Source of the DNA: Aedoeadaptatus coli
GTDB lineage: Bacteria > Bacillota > Clostridia > Tissierellales > Peptoniphilaceae
Direction: 5' to 3'
Length of the DNA stretch: 64,000 nt
Assembly: GCF_900343085.1 (NCBI RefSeq)
Contig: NZ_OPYI01000011.1
Coordinates: 1 to 64,000 of the forward strand
Below the pieces are notes generated by a model. The model was not told the DNA's origin, ran no database searches, and was given only the letters and a program-made list of their open reading frames with translations. Made by a program: the position numbers and the translations under genes. Each line of letters opens with the position of its first letter. The first letter of the stretch is position 1. Of the stretch, positions 24,106 through 32,171 are shown one piece after another.

Positions 24106-25824
24106 CTAATACACAAAGGCTTCCGCCATTTCAGATTTTTCCATAAGGTTTCGGTAGGTCGGCGAGATCTTCAGCAGTTCGTCGTGCCTGCCTTCCCCTT
24201 CGACTTTTCCCTTGTTTAAGACGACGATTTTATCCGCTTTTTCCACGCTCTTTAAGCGGTGAGAAATGATGACCACCGTCTTATTTTGAATCAAATGGTT
24301 CAGCGATTGTTGAATGATCCGTTCATTTTCCACATCCAAGCTGGATGTAATTTCGTCGAGAATTAAAATAGGCGCATCTTTTAAGAACGCGCGGGCGATG
24401 GAAAGCCGTTGCCGTTGACCGCCGGAAAGTTCCTGTCCGTTTTCCCCGATGGCCGTATGGAATCCTTCGGGCATTTCGTCAATAAAATCCATGCAATTGG
24501 CCATACGCGCCGCTTCTTTTACTTCCTCGTCGGTGGCATCCAAACGTCCGATGCGAATATTTTCCATGACGCTCGTATTAAAGAGCATCACGTCTTGGAA
24601 GACGATGGATGTCTTTTTAAAGAGGGAGTCGGTGGAAACATTTTGAATATCGTAGTTGTCGATGCGAATGGCGCCGGAATCGTAATCGTAAAGGCGGCTC
24701 ATGAGTTTTAAGAGGGTACTCTTACCGCAGCCGCTGGGCCCGACGAGGGCGGTAACGTCCCCTTGGAGAGCGGTGAAGTTCACGCCGTCCAGCACGTTCT
24801 TTTCGCCGTAGCCGAAGTGAACATCTTCTATATCAATGCTTACGCGACGAAGATCCACGTCTTTTCCCTTTTGGAGGGGCGCATCTTGAATAGAGGCTAT
24901 ATTTTCGACGCGAGGGGTAATGTGGCGAATTTCCAGAGCCGTTTCGCTGGAAAGATCAATTAAATCTTTAAGCTTCATGGCGGCGAGGACGTAGCCTACG
25001 ACATAGAGTAAACTCACTTCCCCTTTGGCGAGAAGGTCGACGCCGACGTAAAGGACGATCCCGAGACTGATAAAGGAAAATAAATTCGATAGGGCCATAA
25101 TGCCCACAGCTAAGCCTTCGGTCTTCATCTGGATCTTTTCGCTTTCGTCCATTTTGGTGTAAAGATCCTTTTGAACGTCATCCGTTAAATGGTAGCTTCT
25201 GATTTCCTGATGCAGCTCGATGGCCTCTTGAAAGTCTTCCGCATTGGCCCGCAGCTGATCGAAGAATTTTTGATTTCTCTTAATGCCCTCTCCTTTAAAC
25301 GCGACGAGGATTAAGAGGCGTAGCGTCATGGGAAGAATGACCGCAAGGCCCAGCTTAACATTCCCTACCAACAGCATGATGCCGAGTATGGGAATGAAGA
25401 GGTAGAGCCCGTAAATTTTCGGAATAGCGTGGCTCATGGCGTGTTCGATGGCTTCCACATCGGACATAATGGATTGTGCCAAGTCGCTTAAATTACGTTT
25501 TGAGAAAAAGGCCAGAGGCAATTTCGCCAAAGTCTTCCCCAAATTTTCTCGCAAGTTCGCCGATTCTTTGTAGGTGGCGTTATACATGCGCTCGTATTCG
25601 ACGAGAAGAGCAATAAATAAGATCACACAAATGCCGAGAGATAAAGCGAAATAAAGTGTTTTCGAATGGAATGTGCCTTCTAAAATCTGCTGACCCAGCA
25701 ACATAAGAATCATGACGGGAAACATGGCGATGACGTTGACGATAAAGCTCGCCCACACGGCACACACCAATCCCTGTGCACCTTCTTCGGTTACATGGAA
25801 TTTCTTTTTAAAGTGCTCTTTCAT
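24106..25824 (-). CDS. Half ABC transporter (membrane + ATPase), partner B
   Basis: 572 residues: an N-terminal six-helix ABC membrane domain (to about residue 310) and a C-terminal ATPase with Walker A GPSGCGKST, signature LSGGQRQRLS and Walker B ILILDEITSSLD. It pairs with the upstream gene as a heterodimer like YbtP/YbtQ or IrtA/IrtB, exporter-fold proteins that import siderophores in known cases. The start was set at 25824 because GGAGG lies seven bases upstream; the longer open frame to 25953 runs inside the neighbour and encodes unrelated residues. It overlaps the upstream gene by 17 bases. Confidence 0.88.
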   Translation of the reverse strand: MKEHFKKKFHVTEEGAQGLVCAVWASFIVNVIAMFPVMILMLLGQQILEGTFHSKTLYFALSLGICVILFIALLVEYERMYNATYKESANLRENLGKTLAKLPLAFFSKRNLSDLAQSIMSDVEAIEHAMSHAIPKIYGLYLFIPILGIMLLVGNVKLGLAVILPMTLRLLILVAFKGEGIKRNQKFFDQLRANAEDFQEAIELHQEIRSYHLTDDVQKDLYTKMDESEKIQMKTEGLAVGIMALSNLFSFISLGIVLYVGVDLLAKGEVSLLYVVGYVLAAMKLKDLIDLSSETALEIRHITPRVENIASIQDAPLQKGKDVDLRRVSIDIEDVHFGYGEKNVLDGVNFTALQGDVTALVGPSGCGKSTLLKLMSRLYDYDSGAIRIDNYDIQNVSTDSLFKKTSIVFQDVMLFNTSVMENIRIGRLDATDEEVKEAARMANCMDFIDEMPEGFHTAIGENGQELSGGQRQRLSIARAFLKDAPILILDEITSSLDVENERIIQQSLNHLIQNKTVVIISHRLKSVEKADKIVVLNKGKVEGEGRHDELLKISPTYRNLMEKSEMAEAFVY

Positions 25825-27565
25825 CGTTGATCCTCCAATCATTGGCCATGTTATAACGCAAAAGTTCCCGCTTGTAGTAGCTGTCTTTTGCCATAAGCAC
25901 GTCGTGGCTTCCCCGCTCCACAACCTTCCCCTTTTCCATGACGAGGATTTCATCTACGTTTCGCACGCTCGTCAAGCGGTGGGCGATCATGATAACGGTT
26001 TTTCCCTCCATGAGCTTTTTAAAAGATGCCTGTAATTTGTACTCATTGTCGGCGTCGATGGCGGCGCTTGCTTCGTCCATCACGACGATTTTTGCATCTT
26101 TCAACATGGCGCGGGCAATGGCGATTCGTTGTTTTTCTCCACCGGAAAGGTACACGCCTTTGGCGCCGATTAAAGTGTGCATGCCGTTGGGAAGATTTTC
26201 GATAATATCCATGGAGGCGGCGTCTTTCAGCGCCTTCAACACCTCGTCTTCCGTGGCGCCGCCTTTGGCGACGGCGATGTTGTCGAATATGGAGCCGTTA
26301 AAGAGTTTCGGATCTTGGAAAATAAAGGCGATGTTTTCCGCCACGGCTTTTTCCGAATACTCGGATAAAGGTGTTCCGCCGATGAAAATGTCGCCGCCGT
26401 CGATTTTATAAAATCCGGAAAGCAATTTGGCGAGGGTGGATTTCCCCGATCCCGACGCGCCGATGAGGGCGTAGGTTTTGCCCCCGTCCAGGTTCAGGTT
26501 TAAATCCTTAAAGACGGGCTTATCTCCGTAGCCGAAGTCCACGTGGGAAAAGACGATATCCTCTCCGTCAAAAGTTTCCTTCGTTCCGAAGGCAATTTTA
26601 TCTTTCAGCATGTCGTCGTACATTTTTTCTAAATTGGAGAGGGCGTAGTTGGCGTTAAAAATATACATGCTGGAATACATGATTCGCATGAGGGATGAAA
26701 AGGTGACCCCCGAAATAAAGAGCAGCATGATCAGTTCCACGTAGAAAGAACGCATATCGCCTACGCGGTGTAAGTATAATGACAGAGGAACCATGACGAT
26801 GGCGATGACGCCGATTAAGAGCCATTGAATCGCCGTGTAAGGCAATTTGCAGGATTTGGAATAAGCATAGGCGTATTTTGCGTAATCGTGAATGGCGTCG
26901 TGAAGTGCTTTAAAGGATTGAACGTCGGCGCCGAAAATTTTGACAACTTGAATGCCCCGAATGTATTCCACCGTTTCGGCACTCATGCGCTTTAAGGCGT
27001 CTTGGTAAATTTGCATAAATTTCGTTTCCCCGCCCATCATGGATTTAAAGAGCAAACCGCCGATGACGATAAGGACGACGAGGGCAATGCCCAAACGAAT
27101 GCTCACGTAAAAACCTAAGATCAAACTTAGAATGGGTACGACGAAGGCTTGCCCTAAATCGGGAATCATGTGTGCCACCGATTGGTGAGTTAACCCGGCG
27201 TTGTCGTCGATGGTTTTGCGAACGACGCCGCTGGGATTGAGATCGAAAAAGCGGAAGCTGGCTTTTGTCACGCCGTCGATGCCTTTTTTGCGAAGATTGG
27301 TTTCCACGTGAAATCCTAATTTATGGGATGCGATGCCCGATGCAAAATAAAGCAAACTGCCCGCTGTCAAGGTCATCATAGCGCGAATAGAGAGCGCCAT
27401 GGCGTGGGCGACGTTGCCTTCTTGAATCAACGCCACCATAACGCAGTAGACGAAATAATAGCCCGCCACGAGACCTGCGGCGCTTGCAACGGATAAGAGC
27501 AGAGATAAGTAACCGTAACCCTTCGCCTCGGGTACATATGCGAATATTTTTTTGTAAATGGCCAT
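25808..27565 (-). CDS. Half ABC transporter (membrane + ATPase), partner A
   Basis: 585-residue exporter-fold ABC protein: membrane domain to about residue 330, then an ATPase with Walker A GASGSGKST, signature LSGGEKQRIA and Walker B IVVMDEASAAID. It is the first gene of the five-gene minus-strand operon and starts 14 bases from a perfect Fur-type palindrome, so iron should repress it. Drug efflux is an alternative for this fold, but iron-type control plus the ECF genes favour ligand uptake. Confidence 0.88.
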   Translation of the reverse strand: MAIYKKIFAYVPEAKGYGYLSLLLSVASAAGLVAGYYFVYCVMVALIQEGNVAHAMALSIRAMMTLTAGSLLYFASGIASHKLGFHVETNLRKKGIDGVTKASFRFFDLNPSGVVRKTIDDNAGLTHQSVAHMIPDLGQAFVVPILSLILGFYVSIRLGIALVVLIVIGGLLFKSMMGGETKFMQIYQDALKRMSAETVEYIRGIQVVKIFGADVQSFKALHDAIHDYAKYAYAYSKSCKLPYTAIQWLLIGVIAIVMVPLSLYLHRVGDMRSFYVELIMLLFISGVTFSSLMRIMYSSMYIFNANYALSNLEKMYDDMLKDKIAFGTKETFDGEDIVFSHVDFGYGDKPVFKDLNLNLDGGKTYALIGASGSGKSTLAKLLSGFYKIDGGDIFIGGTPLSEYSEKAVAENIAFIFQDPKLFNGSIFDNIAVAKGGATEDEVLKALKDAASMDIIENLPNGMHTLIGAKGVYLSGGEKQRIAIARAMLKDAKIVVMDEASAAIDADNEYKLQASFKKLMEGKTVIMIAHRLTSVRNVDEILVMEKGKVVERGSHDVLMAKDSYYKRELLRYNMANDWRINDERAL

Positions 27566-27578
27566 AGGACCTCCTTCA

Positions 27579-27599
27579 TCGTGATAATAATTATCACGA
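27579..27599 (-). promoter_or_regulatory. Perfect Fur-type box at the head of the ABC/ECF operon
   Basis: TGATAATAATTATCA (27582-27596) matches the 7-1-7 Fur consensus of Bacillus without mismatch, and the palindrome extends three more bases on each side (27579-27599). It overlaps where the -10 of the operon promoter should be (TTTACA at 27605-27610 as a -35 on the minus strand) and ends about 14 bases before the first start codon. PerR and Zur boxes are related, so another Fur-family member cannot be excluded. Confidence 0.88.
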
Positions 27600-27607
27600 A
27601 ATCTTGT

Positions 27608-27644
27608 AAAAAAACTTAAACCGACTTAGACTGTCGATTTAAGT
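27608..27644 (-). terminator. Terminator of tetR, overlapping its last codons
   Basis: On the minus strand ACTTAAATCGAC pairs with GTCGGTTTAAGT across a seven-base loop and runs into seven T. The 5' arm encodes the last residues of the TetR protein and the loop holds its stop. It separates tetR from the Fur-box promoter, so the operon starts on its own. Confidence 0.85.
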
Positions 27645-28210
27645 ATGTTTTGGGTGGCTGCGAGAAGAAGTTGGCGATGCTTTTTAAAATTTTCCCGTGC
27701 ATCTAAAAGTTCGCTGCCGAGGATCATCGTGTTGATAAAATCCGTGAGCAAATCCAGCATGTCCTCATTCATCTGCACGCCCCCTTTGGAAAATAAAAAT
27801 GCGTTTGATTCTTCCAGGGTTTGCTCCTTCAATTTTAAAAACAGCTTTTCCAATTTTTCGTTGCGACGTTTGGCGAGTAAAAACTGCACGTACACCGGCA
27901 TATAGGGGTTGTCGTCGAGCATTTTCTCTACGATGCTCTCCGCAACAAATTTCGGATCGATCGGGCCGTCATAGCTTGCCATGGCATCCTTGATGATGTC
28001 GTTCCGGTAGCGAATGCCTTCTACCATTAAATCGTAGAGAATGTCGTCGACGCTTTTGTAGTAATGGTACAAGCCGCCTTTGGAGAGCCCCGTCGCCTCT
28101 ACAACATCTTCCATGGTGACGTGGCTGTAGTCTTTTTCCGTTATGAGTTTTGCCGCCGCAGCTAAAATTTCTTTCTTTCGCGCCTCCGGACGTAAACGCT
28201 TTTTAACCAT
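27626..28210 (-). CDS. TetR/AcrR-family regulator
   Basis: 194-residue repressor. The N-terminal helix-turn-helix reads VTMEDVVEATGLSKGGLYHYYKS (about residues 30-52), a textbook TetR motif; the rest is the helical ligand-binding domain. A long perfect inverted repeat lies 20 bases upstream of its start and is probably its operator, implying autoregulation. It sits just upstream of the ABC/ECF operon in the same direction and may also act on it, though no second full operator is seen there. Confidence 0.9.
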   Translation of the reverse strand: MVKKRLRPEARKKEILAAAAKLITEKDYSHVTMEDVVEATGLSKGGLYHYYKSVDDILYDLMVEGIRYRNDIIKDAMASYDGPIDPKFVAESIVEKMLDDNPYMPVYVQFLLAKRRNEKLEKLFLKLKEQTLEESNAFLFSKGGVQMNEDMLDLLTDFINTMILGSELLDARENFKKHRQLLLAATQNILKSTV

Positions 28211-28229
28211 AACTTCTCCTCCCTTTTTC

Positions 28230-28255
28230 TGTTACCGACGTTTCCGTCGGTAACA
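28230..28255 (-). promoter_or_regulatory. Probable TetR operator
   Basis: TGTTACCGACG (28230-28240) and CGTCGGTAACA (28245-28255) form a perfect inverted repeat with a four-base centre, lying between tetR and its upstream region. The terminator arm at 27614-27644 contains a weaker ACCGAC/GTCGAT pair that could be a secondary site. Confidence 0.82.
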
Positions 28256-28297
28256 ATAATGTACAACGGTTTTCGTTTTTCGTCAATCCTTTTCTGC

Positions 28298-28343
28298 GCT
28301 TTTTTGCATTAGAAAACCCCCGGTTAGACCGGGGGTTCCGTTG
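28298..28343. repeat. 46-base repeat, copy 1, with a GC hairpin
   Basis: Contains GCATTAGAAAA followed by ACCCCCGGTTAGACCGGGGGT and CCGTTG. A copy with only two differences lies at 57612-57657. The core is a strong hairpin (ACCCCC/GGGGGT around GGTTAGACC). Here it is followed by GTTGCACTTCGATTG, a string also seen beside the terminator at 21338. I suspect a transposon end or MITE fragment. Confidence 0.7.
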
Positions 28344-28366
28344 CACTTCGATTGCAATTTGAACAA

Positions 28367-28401
28367 TAAAAAAGCGACGAAGATATCATTCTAAGTCGCT
28401 T
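28367..28401 (-). terminator. Terminator after the EEP-family gene
   Basis: AAGCGAC and GTCGCTT pair on the minus strand, followed by six T, 18 bases past the stop of the phosphoesterase gene. The hairpin resembles those found at ends of some IS200-type elements from memory. Confidence 0.82.
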
Positions 28402-28418
28402 GCTTCATAACGTAAATT

Positions 28419-29459
28419 TTAATTGGTTAACTCCTGTATTTCTGTAAACACACACAAATGGTCTGAGTTGCTATGGGCTTTAAGCTCTATGCTTTTCACA
28501 CCATACTTATTATTTGGTATTAAAATATGATCTATTCTTGTCCTAAAAGGCGATGGAATATCTATGTTCCATGTTCCAGAATTAAATTTCGGTGCATGCT
28601 CCAAAGCATCTACATGTGTTTTTATAGTATTAAGACGACCATGCTTCATTGTGGCATTGAAATCTCCAATTATAATCGAATCTTTATTATGCTTAGAAAG
28701 GTCTGAAATTAAATCTAAATCATTTTTCCAAATGCCCATTAACCCCGGAAGCGGAGGTGCCGTGTGCAATCCTATAATGGACGGTTTGCCCTTTGTAGTT
28801 GGAGATAAATAGACTGTTCCAAATCTCGTCATAGGTGTTTTCTTGTAAAAATTGTAGCGACCGAATGCCCTCTTTATCACGATTGTAACGGGAGCTATAC
28901 TGCCCTCCGTCGGTTCCGAAACATAGACTTCATACTTTTCGAAATCAATACCGGCTTTTTTGAACAAATTAATGAGCCTGCTATTCGAATGATCCCCTTT
29001 TTCATATCCTCCAAGTTCCGGGAACACAGCTATATCAGCGTCAAATTCGCCGAAAATATCTCGGATGTTTGCCTCGTTTATATTGTCAGCTACATTCCAT
29101 TCAACTAGTCTAATTGTCTGACCATCACGGCTTGTCTCGACTAGTTTATCTGTGCCAGTTCCTCCGAAAATAAAAAGCATTGAAAAAACCATTGATGAAA
29201 TTAAAATTGAATTTGGCGTATCAAATTTCAATTTAAATCCATTCTTTAACAAGGTGATTGCCACTGCTAATAATGAAAAAAGGAACATTACAAGGCATAT
29301 CATGGTAAAAAAAGAATATAAATGGGCAAATCCGAATGTTGTTGTGAGCATTCTATTTAATTTGTACTCCGAGAAAAAAGCATAGCTACATCCAAAAATG
29401 GCATAGATCAGAAGAAATAGGCAAAATAAAATGTCTCTCTTTTTCATAGTAAAATCCAT
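28419..29459 (-). CDS. Membrane-anchored endonuclease/exonuclease/phosphatase family protein
   Basis: 346 residues. Three hydrophobic helices occupy the first ~105 residues, then an EEP (DNase I-like) catalytic domain. Its motifs include LVEWNVAD, the metal-binding glutamate in VFPELGG, GDFNAT, RIDHI, and the catalytic SDH near the end. Such proteins cleave phosphodiester bonds in nucleic acids, lipids or inositol phosphates; the substrate is unknown and the domain should face outside. The gene is far more AT-rich than its neighbours with different codon use, so it is probably acquired. AAGGAG lies two bases before the first ATG and 14 before a second at 29447, so the start is uncertain. Confidence 0.8.
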   Translation of the reverse strand: MDFTMKKRDILFCLFLLIYAIFGCSYAFFSEYKLNRMLTTTFGFAHLYSFFTMICLVMFLFSLLAVAITLLKNGFKLKFDTPNSILISSMVFSMLFIFGGTGTDKLVETSRDGQTIRLVEWNVADNINEANIRDIFGEFDADIAVFPELGGYEKGDHSNSRLINLFKKAGIDFEKYEVYVSEPTEGSIAPVTIVIKRAFGRYNFYKKTPMTRFGTVYLSPTTKGKPSIIGLHTAPPLPGLMGIWKNDLDLISDLSKHNKDSIIIGDFNATMKHGRLNTIKTHVDALEHAPKFNSGTWNIDIPSPFRTRIDHILIPNNKYGVKSIELKAHSNSDHLCVFTEIQELTN

Positions 29460-29718
29460 TCTCCTTCACTGTATAAAATTGTTGCTCATCCTGTGGCGAG
29501 TAGCCTTTCTTTAACATATTTTCCCTTTATTTTCGTTTTTAAAATTTCGGCTCTTTTTCTTTGACAAAACATCAATTTTTACTCATCTTTTTGTAACCGC
29601 GGGAGAGGAGACAAGGCGTATATTAAAATCAGATAGCGGTAGCCAAAAAAGCGTCGAATGCCTTTATAAAGCAGACGTCGGCACCGTACATAGAAAAAAG
29701 CATAGAAGGAGGATGAAG
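29460..29718 (+). other. AT-rich intergenic stretch
   Basis: Between the divergent phosphoesterase gene and the exported protein at 29719. A possible TTGACA lies near 29572 without a well-placed -10, and a CGTATATTAAAAT string lies near 29618. No RNA motif was recognised. Confidence 0.4.
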
Positions 29719-30366
29719 ATGAAGAAGTTACTTCTATTCGGCGGCGGTCTGGCTCTCGTGGCCCTTGCGGCGGCCTTTTGCATCGTACCCTACATGTCTT
29801 TTGCGAAAAGCGAGAAAAACGAGTGGAAAGAGCCCTGCTTAAAGACGGCGCGGAATTTTATTTTAAACGACTTTTGCGATTTCGCTCAGGACAAGGAATT
29901 AAGCACGACCAATCTGAGCAAAGGCTCGAAGAAGCTTCAACAGTTTATAAAAGACAAACGAGCCATGAATGCGTATCGTTGCGAGGTGGTGGGGCGAAAA
30001 TACGTCCTTGAAAAGGCGATCTTCGAAGACGAAAAATTCATCGACAACGGCGACGGCACCTACGACGTCACCATGTGCGTGGATTTTTCCTTCTACGACG
30101 GCAAGGATCACGCCTCCGTGAATTACCCCTACAAAATCCATCTCGTCATCGAAGCGGGTGCACCCAAGGTTTTGGCGGCCATGGCCGGCGACACGGGGGC
30201 CTCTTGGTTAATCGACGGGGCTTATGGCAACACGACCGATAAATTGGACTACAGTTGGCAGCTTCAGGGAAAGAAGAACGCGCCCTACGATTTGGAAAAG
30301 GCGAGACAAGAACTGAAAGCCGATCTCGAAGCACCGCCGTGGCCGGGAGGAAAAGAGGAAGGATGA
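29719..30366 (+). CDS. Exported or membrane-anchored protein of unknown function
   Basis: 215 residues. An N-terminal hydrophobic segment (LLLFGGGLALVALAAAF, about residues 4-20) is a signal peptide or anchor, followed by a soluble domain of alternating strands and a proline-rich, charged tail. Three cysteines (in CLKTA, NDFCDFA and YRCEV) and MCVDFSF could form disulfides outside. I recognise no family. The start was set at the second ATG, because the first abuts the AAGGAGG site. It is monocistronic with a terminator. Confidence 0.65.
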   Translation: MKKLLLFGGGLALVALAAAFCIVPYMSFAKSEKNEWKEPCLKTARNFILNDFCDFAQDKELSTTNLSKGSKKLQQFIKDKRAMNAYRCEVVGRKYVLEKAIFEDEKFIDNGDGTYDVTMCVDFSFYDGKDHASVNYPYKIHLVIEAGAPKVLAAMAGDTGASWLIDGAYGNTTDKLDYSWQLQGKKNAPYDLEKARQELKADLEAPPWPGGKEEG

Positions 30367-30373
30367 AACATTG

Positions 30374-30407
30374 CTCGAAGGACATGACGCGTCCTTCGGG
30401 CTTTTTT
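30374..30407 (+). terminator. Terminator after the exported protein gene
   Basis: CGAAGGAC and GTCCTTCG pair around ATGACGC and are followed by GGGC and six T. Confidence 0.88.
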
Positions 30408-30427
30408 ATTTCTCCCGTCATTTTTCC

Positions 30428-30456
30428 TTGACGAATGGCCTTGGGGAGCGTAGACT
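30428..30456 (+). promoter_or_regulatory. Promoter of the pyr operon
   Basis: TTGACG (30428-30433), 17 bases, TAGACT (30451-30456), directly ahead of the structured leader. Confidence 0.82.
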
Positions 30457-30462
30457 ATTTGG

Positions 30463-30577
30463 TAGCGAAGATACTTTAATTTAGTGCGAGACACTAAAAA
30501 GGTCGCAAAACAGAATACACCTGTCCCGAGAGGACGGGTCTCTCTTTGTGCCTTTTACCTGTGTAAAAGCTTTTTTT
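30463..30577 (+). promoter_or_regulatory. PyrR-type transcription attenuator
   Basis: Three hairpins fit here. TTTAGTG-CGAGA-CACTAAA lies at about 30480-30498. ACCTGTCC-CGAGA-GGACGGGT (30519-30539) includes GTCCCGAGAGG, which resembles the PyrR binding loop consensus (AGTCCAGAGAGGCT). CTTTTAC-CTGT-GTAAAAG followed by seven T (30552-30577) is the terminator. AAAAGG (30497-30502) can pair with CCTTTT (30551-30556), which would disrupt the terminator and act as antiterminator. PyrR with UMP should favour the binding hairpin and termination. pyrR itself is not in the window. The hairpins are seen; the switching is inferred from the Bacillus pyr leaders. Confidence 0.8.
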
Positions 30578-30589
30578 ATAGGAGGCCAT

Positions 30590-31510
30590 ATGCTGAAACA
30601 TTTCATAGAACCGGATGATATGACAGAAAGAGAGTACGACGATTTATTTAGACTGGCGCAAGCAATTGCATCGGATCCCGGGGAGTACGCCCATGCGTGC
30701 GACGGAAAGATCCTGGCCAGTCTTTTTTTTGAGCCCTCCACGAGAACCCGCATGTCTTTCGACGCGGCCATGTACCGCCTCGGCGGCCAAGTGCTTCACT
30801 TAGGTGATGTCAAAGTCTCCAGCATGGCCAAGGGGGAAACGGTGCGCGACACCCTCCACATCGTGGATCAGTACGCGGACATTTGCGCCATGCGCCATCC
30901 CCACGCCTACACCCAACACAAGGCCGTGGACGTGCTGAAAAACATGCCCCTCATCAATGCCGGCGACGGGGATCACGCCCACCCGACACAGACCTTGGCG
31001 GATATTTTTACCATTCGCAAGCACAAAGGGGCCTGGTCCGGTTTAAAAATCGGTTTTTGCGGCGACTTGCGCTACGGCCGCGCCGTCCACTCCCTGTTTC
31101 AGTTTTTAAACCACTACGACAATGAATTTGTGTTTATTTCTCCGGAAGGGCTGAATATGCCGGAAGAATATTTGGACACGGCCCGCTGCCCCTACGAGGA
31201 AGTGGACAATTTAAAGGCCGTCATCGGGGATTTGGACGTGCTCTACATGACGCGGGTTCAAAAGGAGCGCTTCATCAGCGAAGACGAGGCCAAGCGCTAC
31301 GAAGGTTCCTACTTGCTCAACGCCGAGGTGCTGAATGCGGGAAGTGATGATCTAATCGTGCTCCATCCCCTGCCGCGGGTCGATGAAATCGACGCGGAAA
31401 TCGACAGCGACCCTCGGGCTCTTTACTTCGAGCAGGCGCAAAACGGCATGTATATGCGCATGGCTCTGATTCTGACTTTACTGGAGGCAAAAAATGAAGG
31501 TAATCAGTAA
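30590..31510 (+). CDS. pyrB: Aspartate carbamoyltransferase catalytic subunit
   Basis: Joins carbamoyl phosphate and aspartate in the first committed step of pyrimidine synthesis. 306 residues with the carbamoyl-phosphate motif FEPSTRTRMSF, the HPTQTLADIF loop and HPLPRVDEI near the C-terminus. The ATG at 30590 is preceded by TAGGAGG; the longer open frame starts in the attenuator terminator. No pyrI regulatory subunit follows, so it is probably an unregulated trimer as in Bacillus. It overlaps pyrK by 17 bases. Confidence 0.95.
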   Translation: MLKHFIEPDDMTEREYDDLFRLAQAIASDPGEYAHACDGKILASLFFEPSTRTRMSFDAAMYRLGGQVLHLGDVKVSSMAKGETVRDTLHIVDQYADICAMRHPHAYTQHKAVDVLKNMPLINAGDGDHAHPTQTLADIFTIRKHKGAWSGLKIGFCGDLRYGRAVHSLFQFLNHYDNEFVFISPEGLNMPEEYLDTARCPYEEVDNLKAVIGDLDVLYMTRVQKERFISEDEAKRYEGSYLLNAEVLNAGSDDLIVLHPLPRVDEIDAEIDSDPRALYFEQAQNGMYMRMALILTLLEAKNEGNQ

Positions 31511-32171
31511 CAAGGCGCTGGGCGAGGAGCTCTTCGTCCTCACCTTGGCCTACGAGGGCGAGGCGTCGCCGGGGCAATTTTTCATGGTGAAGCCCCGGGA
31601 CCGAGCGAAGCTTTTGGGTCGGCCCATATCCATCTTTTCCTTAAAAGACGGCGCCCTTTCCTTCCTTATAAAAAAAGTCGGCGGCGGCACCGAGGATTTG
31701 GCGCGGCTCCTTCCCGGCGAGGAAATCGTGGCGGAAGGGCCATTCGGCCGGGGCTTTCCCGAAATAAAAGAAAAGACCCTCTTTATCGGCGGCGGCACGG
31801 GCATCGCCCCCTCCCTCCACTTGTTGGAAGGTGACAAAGAAAAGAAACTTTCCGTGGCCATCGGCCTTCGGGAAGAAAACGAGGCCCTTCAGGCCATTTA
31901 CGCCCCCTACGGCGATCGGGTGAAATTTTATATCGGCGCCAATATTTTCGACGAACTTGCCATTGCAGACGAAGTGATCTACACCTGCGGTCCGGATCCC
32001 ATGATGCGAGAAGCGGTGAAGCGGGCGAAGAACAAAATCTACGTCTCCATGGAAAAACACATGGGCTGCGGCTTCGGCGCCTGCTTGGCCTGCACCTGCG
32101 AAAGTGAGGGCAAGCGGGTGCGTGTCTGCAAAGACGGCCCCGTCTTCGAAGGGAGGGCAATCTATGCTTAA
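31494..32171 (+). CDS. pyrK: Dihydroorotate dehydrogenase electron-transfer subunit PyrK
   Basis: 225-residue FAD and [2Fe-2S] protein that passes electrons from dihydroorotate via PyrD to NAD. It has the FAD-binding RPISIF, the NAD-binding GGGTGIAPS and the C-terminal cluster motif CGFGACLACTC plus a further CKDGP cysteine. It is placed between pyrB and pyrD with overlaps on both sides. Its presence shows that the pyrD product is a class 1B enzyme suited to anaerobic, NAD-linked metabolism. Confidence 0.94.
   Translation: MKVISNKALGEELFVLTLAYEGEASPGQFFMVKPRDRAKLLGRPISIFSLKDGALSFLIKKVGGGTEDLARLLPGEEIVAEGPFGRGFPEIKEKTLFIGGGTGIAPSLHLLEGDKEKKLSVAIGLREENEALQAIYAPYGDRVKFYIGANIFDELAIADEVIYTCGPDPMMREAVKRAKNKIYVSMEKHMGCGFGACLACTCESEGKRVRVCKDGPVFEGRAIYA

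Noticed and set aside
25824-25953. Longer start of the second half-ABC transporter
   Set aside because: The extra residues are antiparallel-frame coding of the upstream gene; GGAGG supports the start at 25824.
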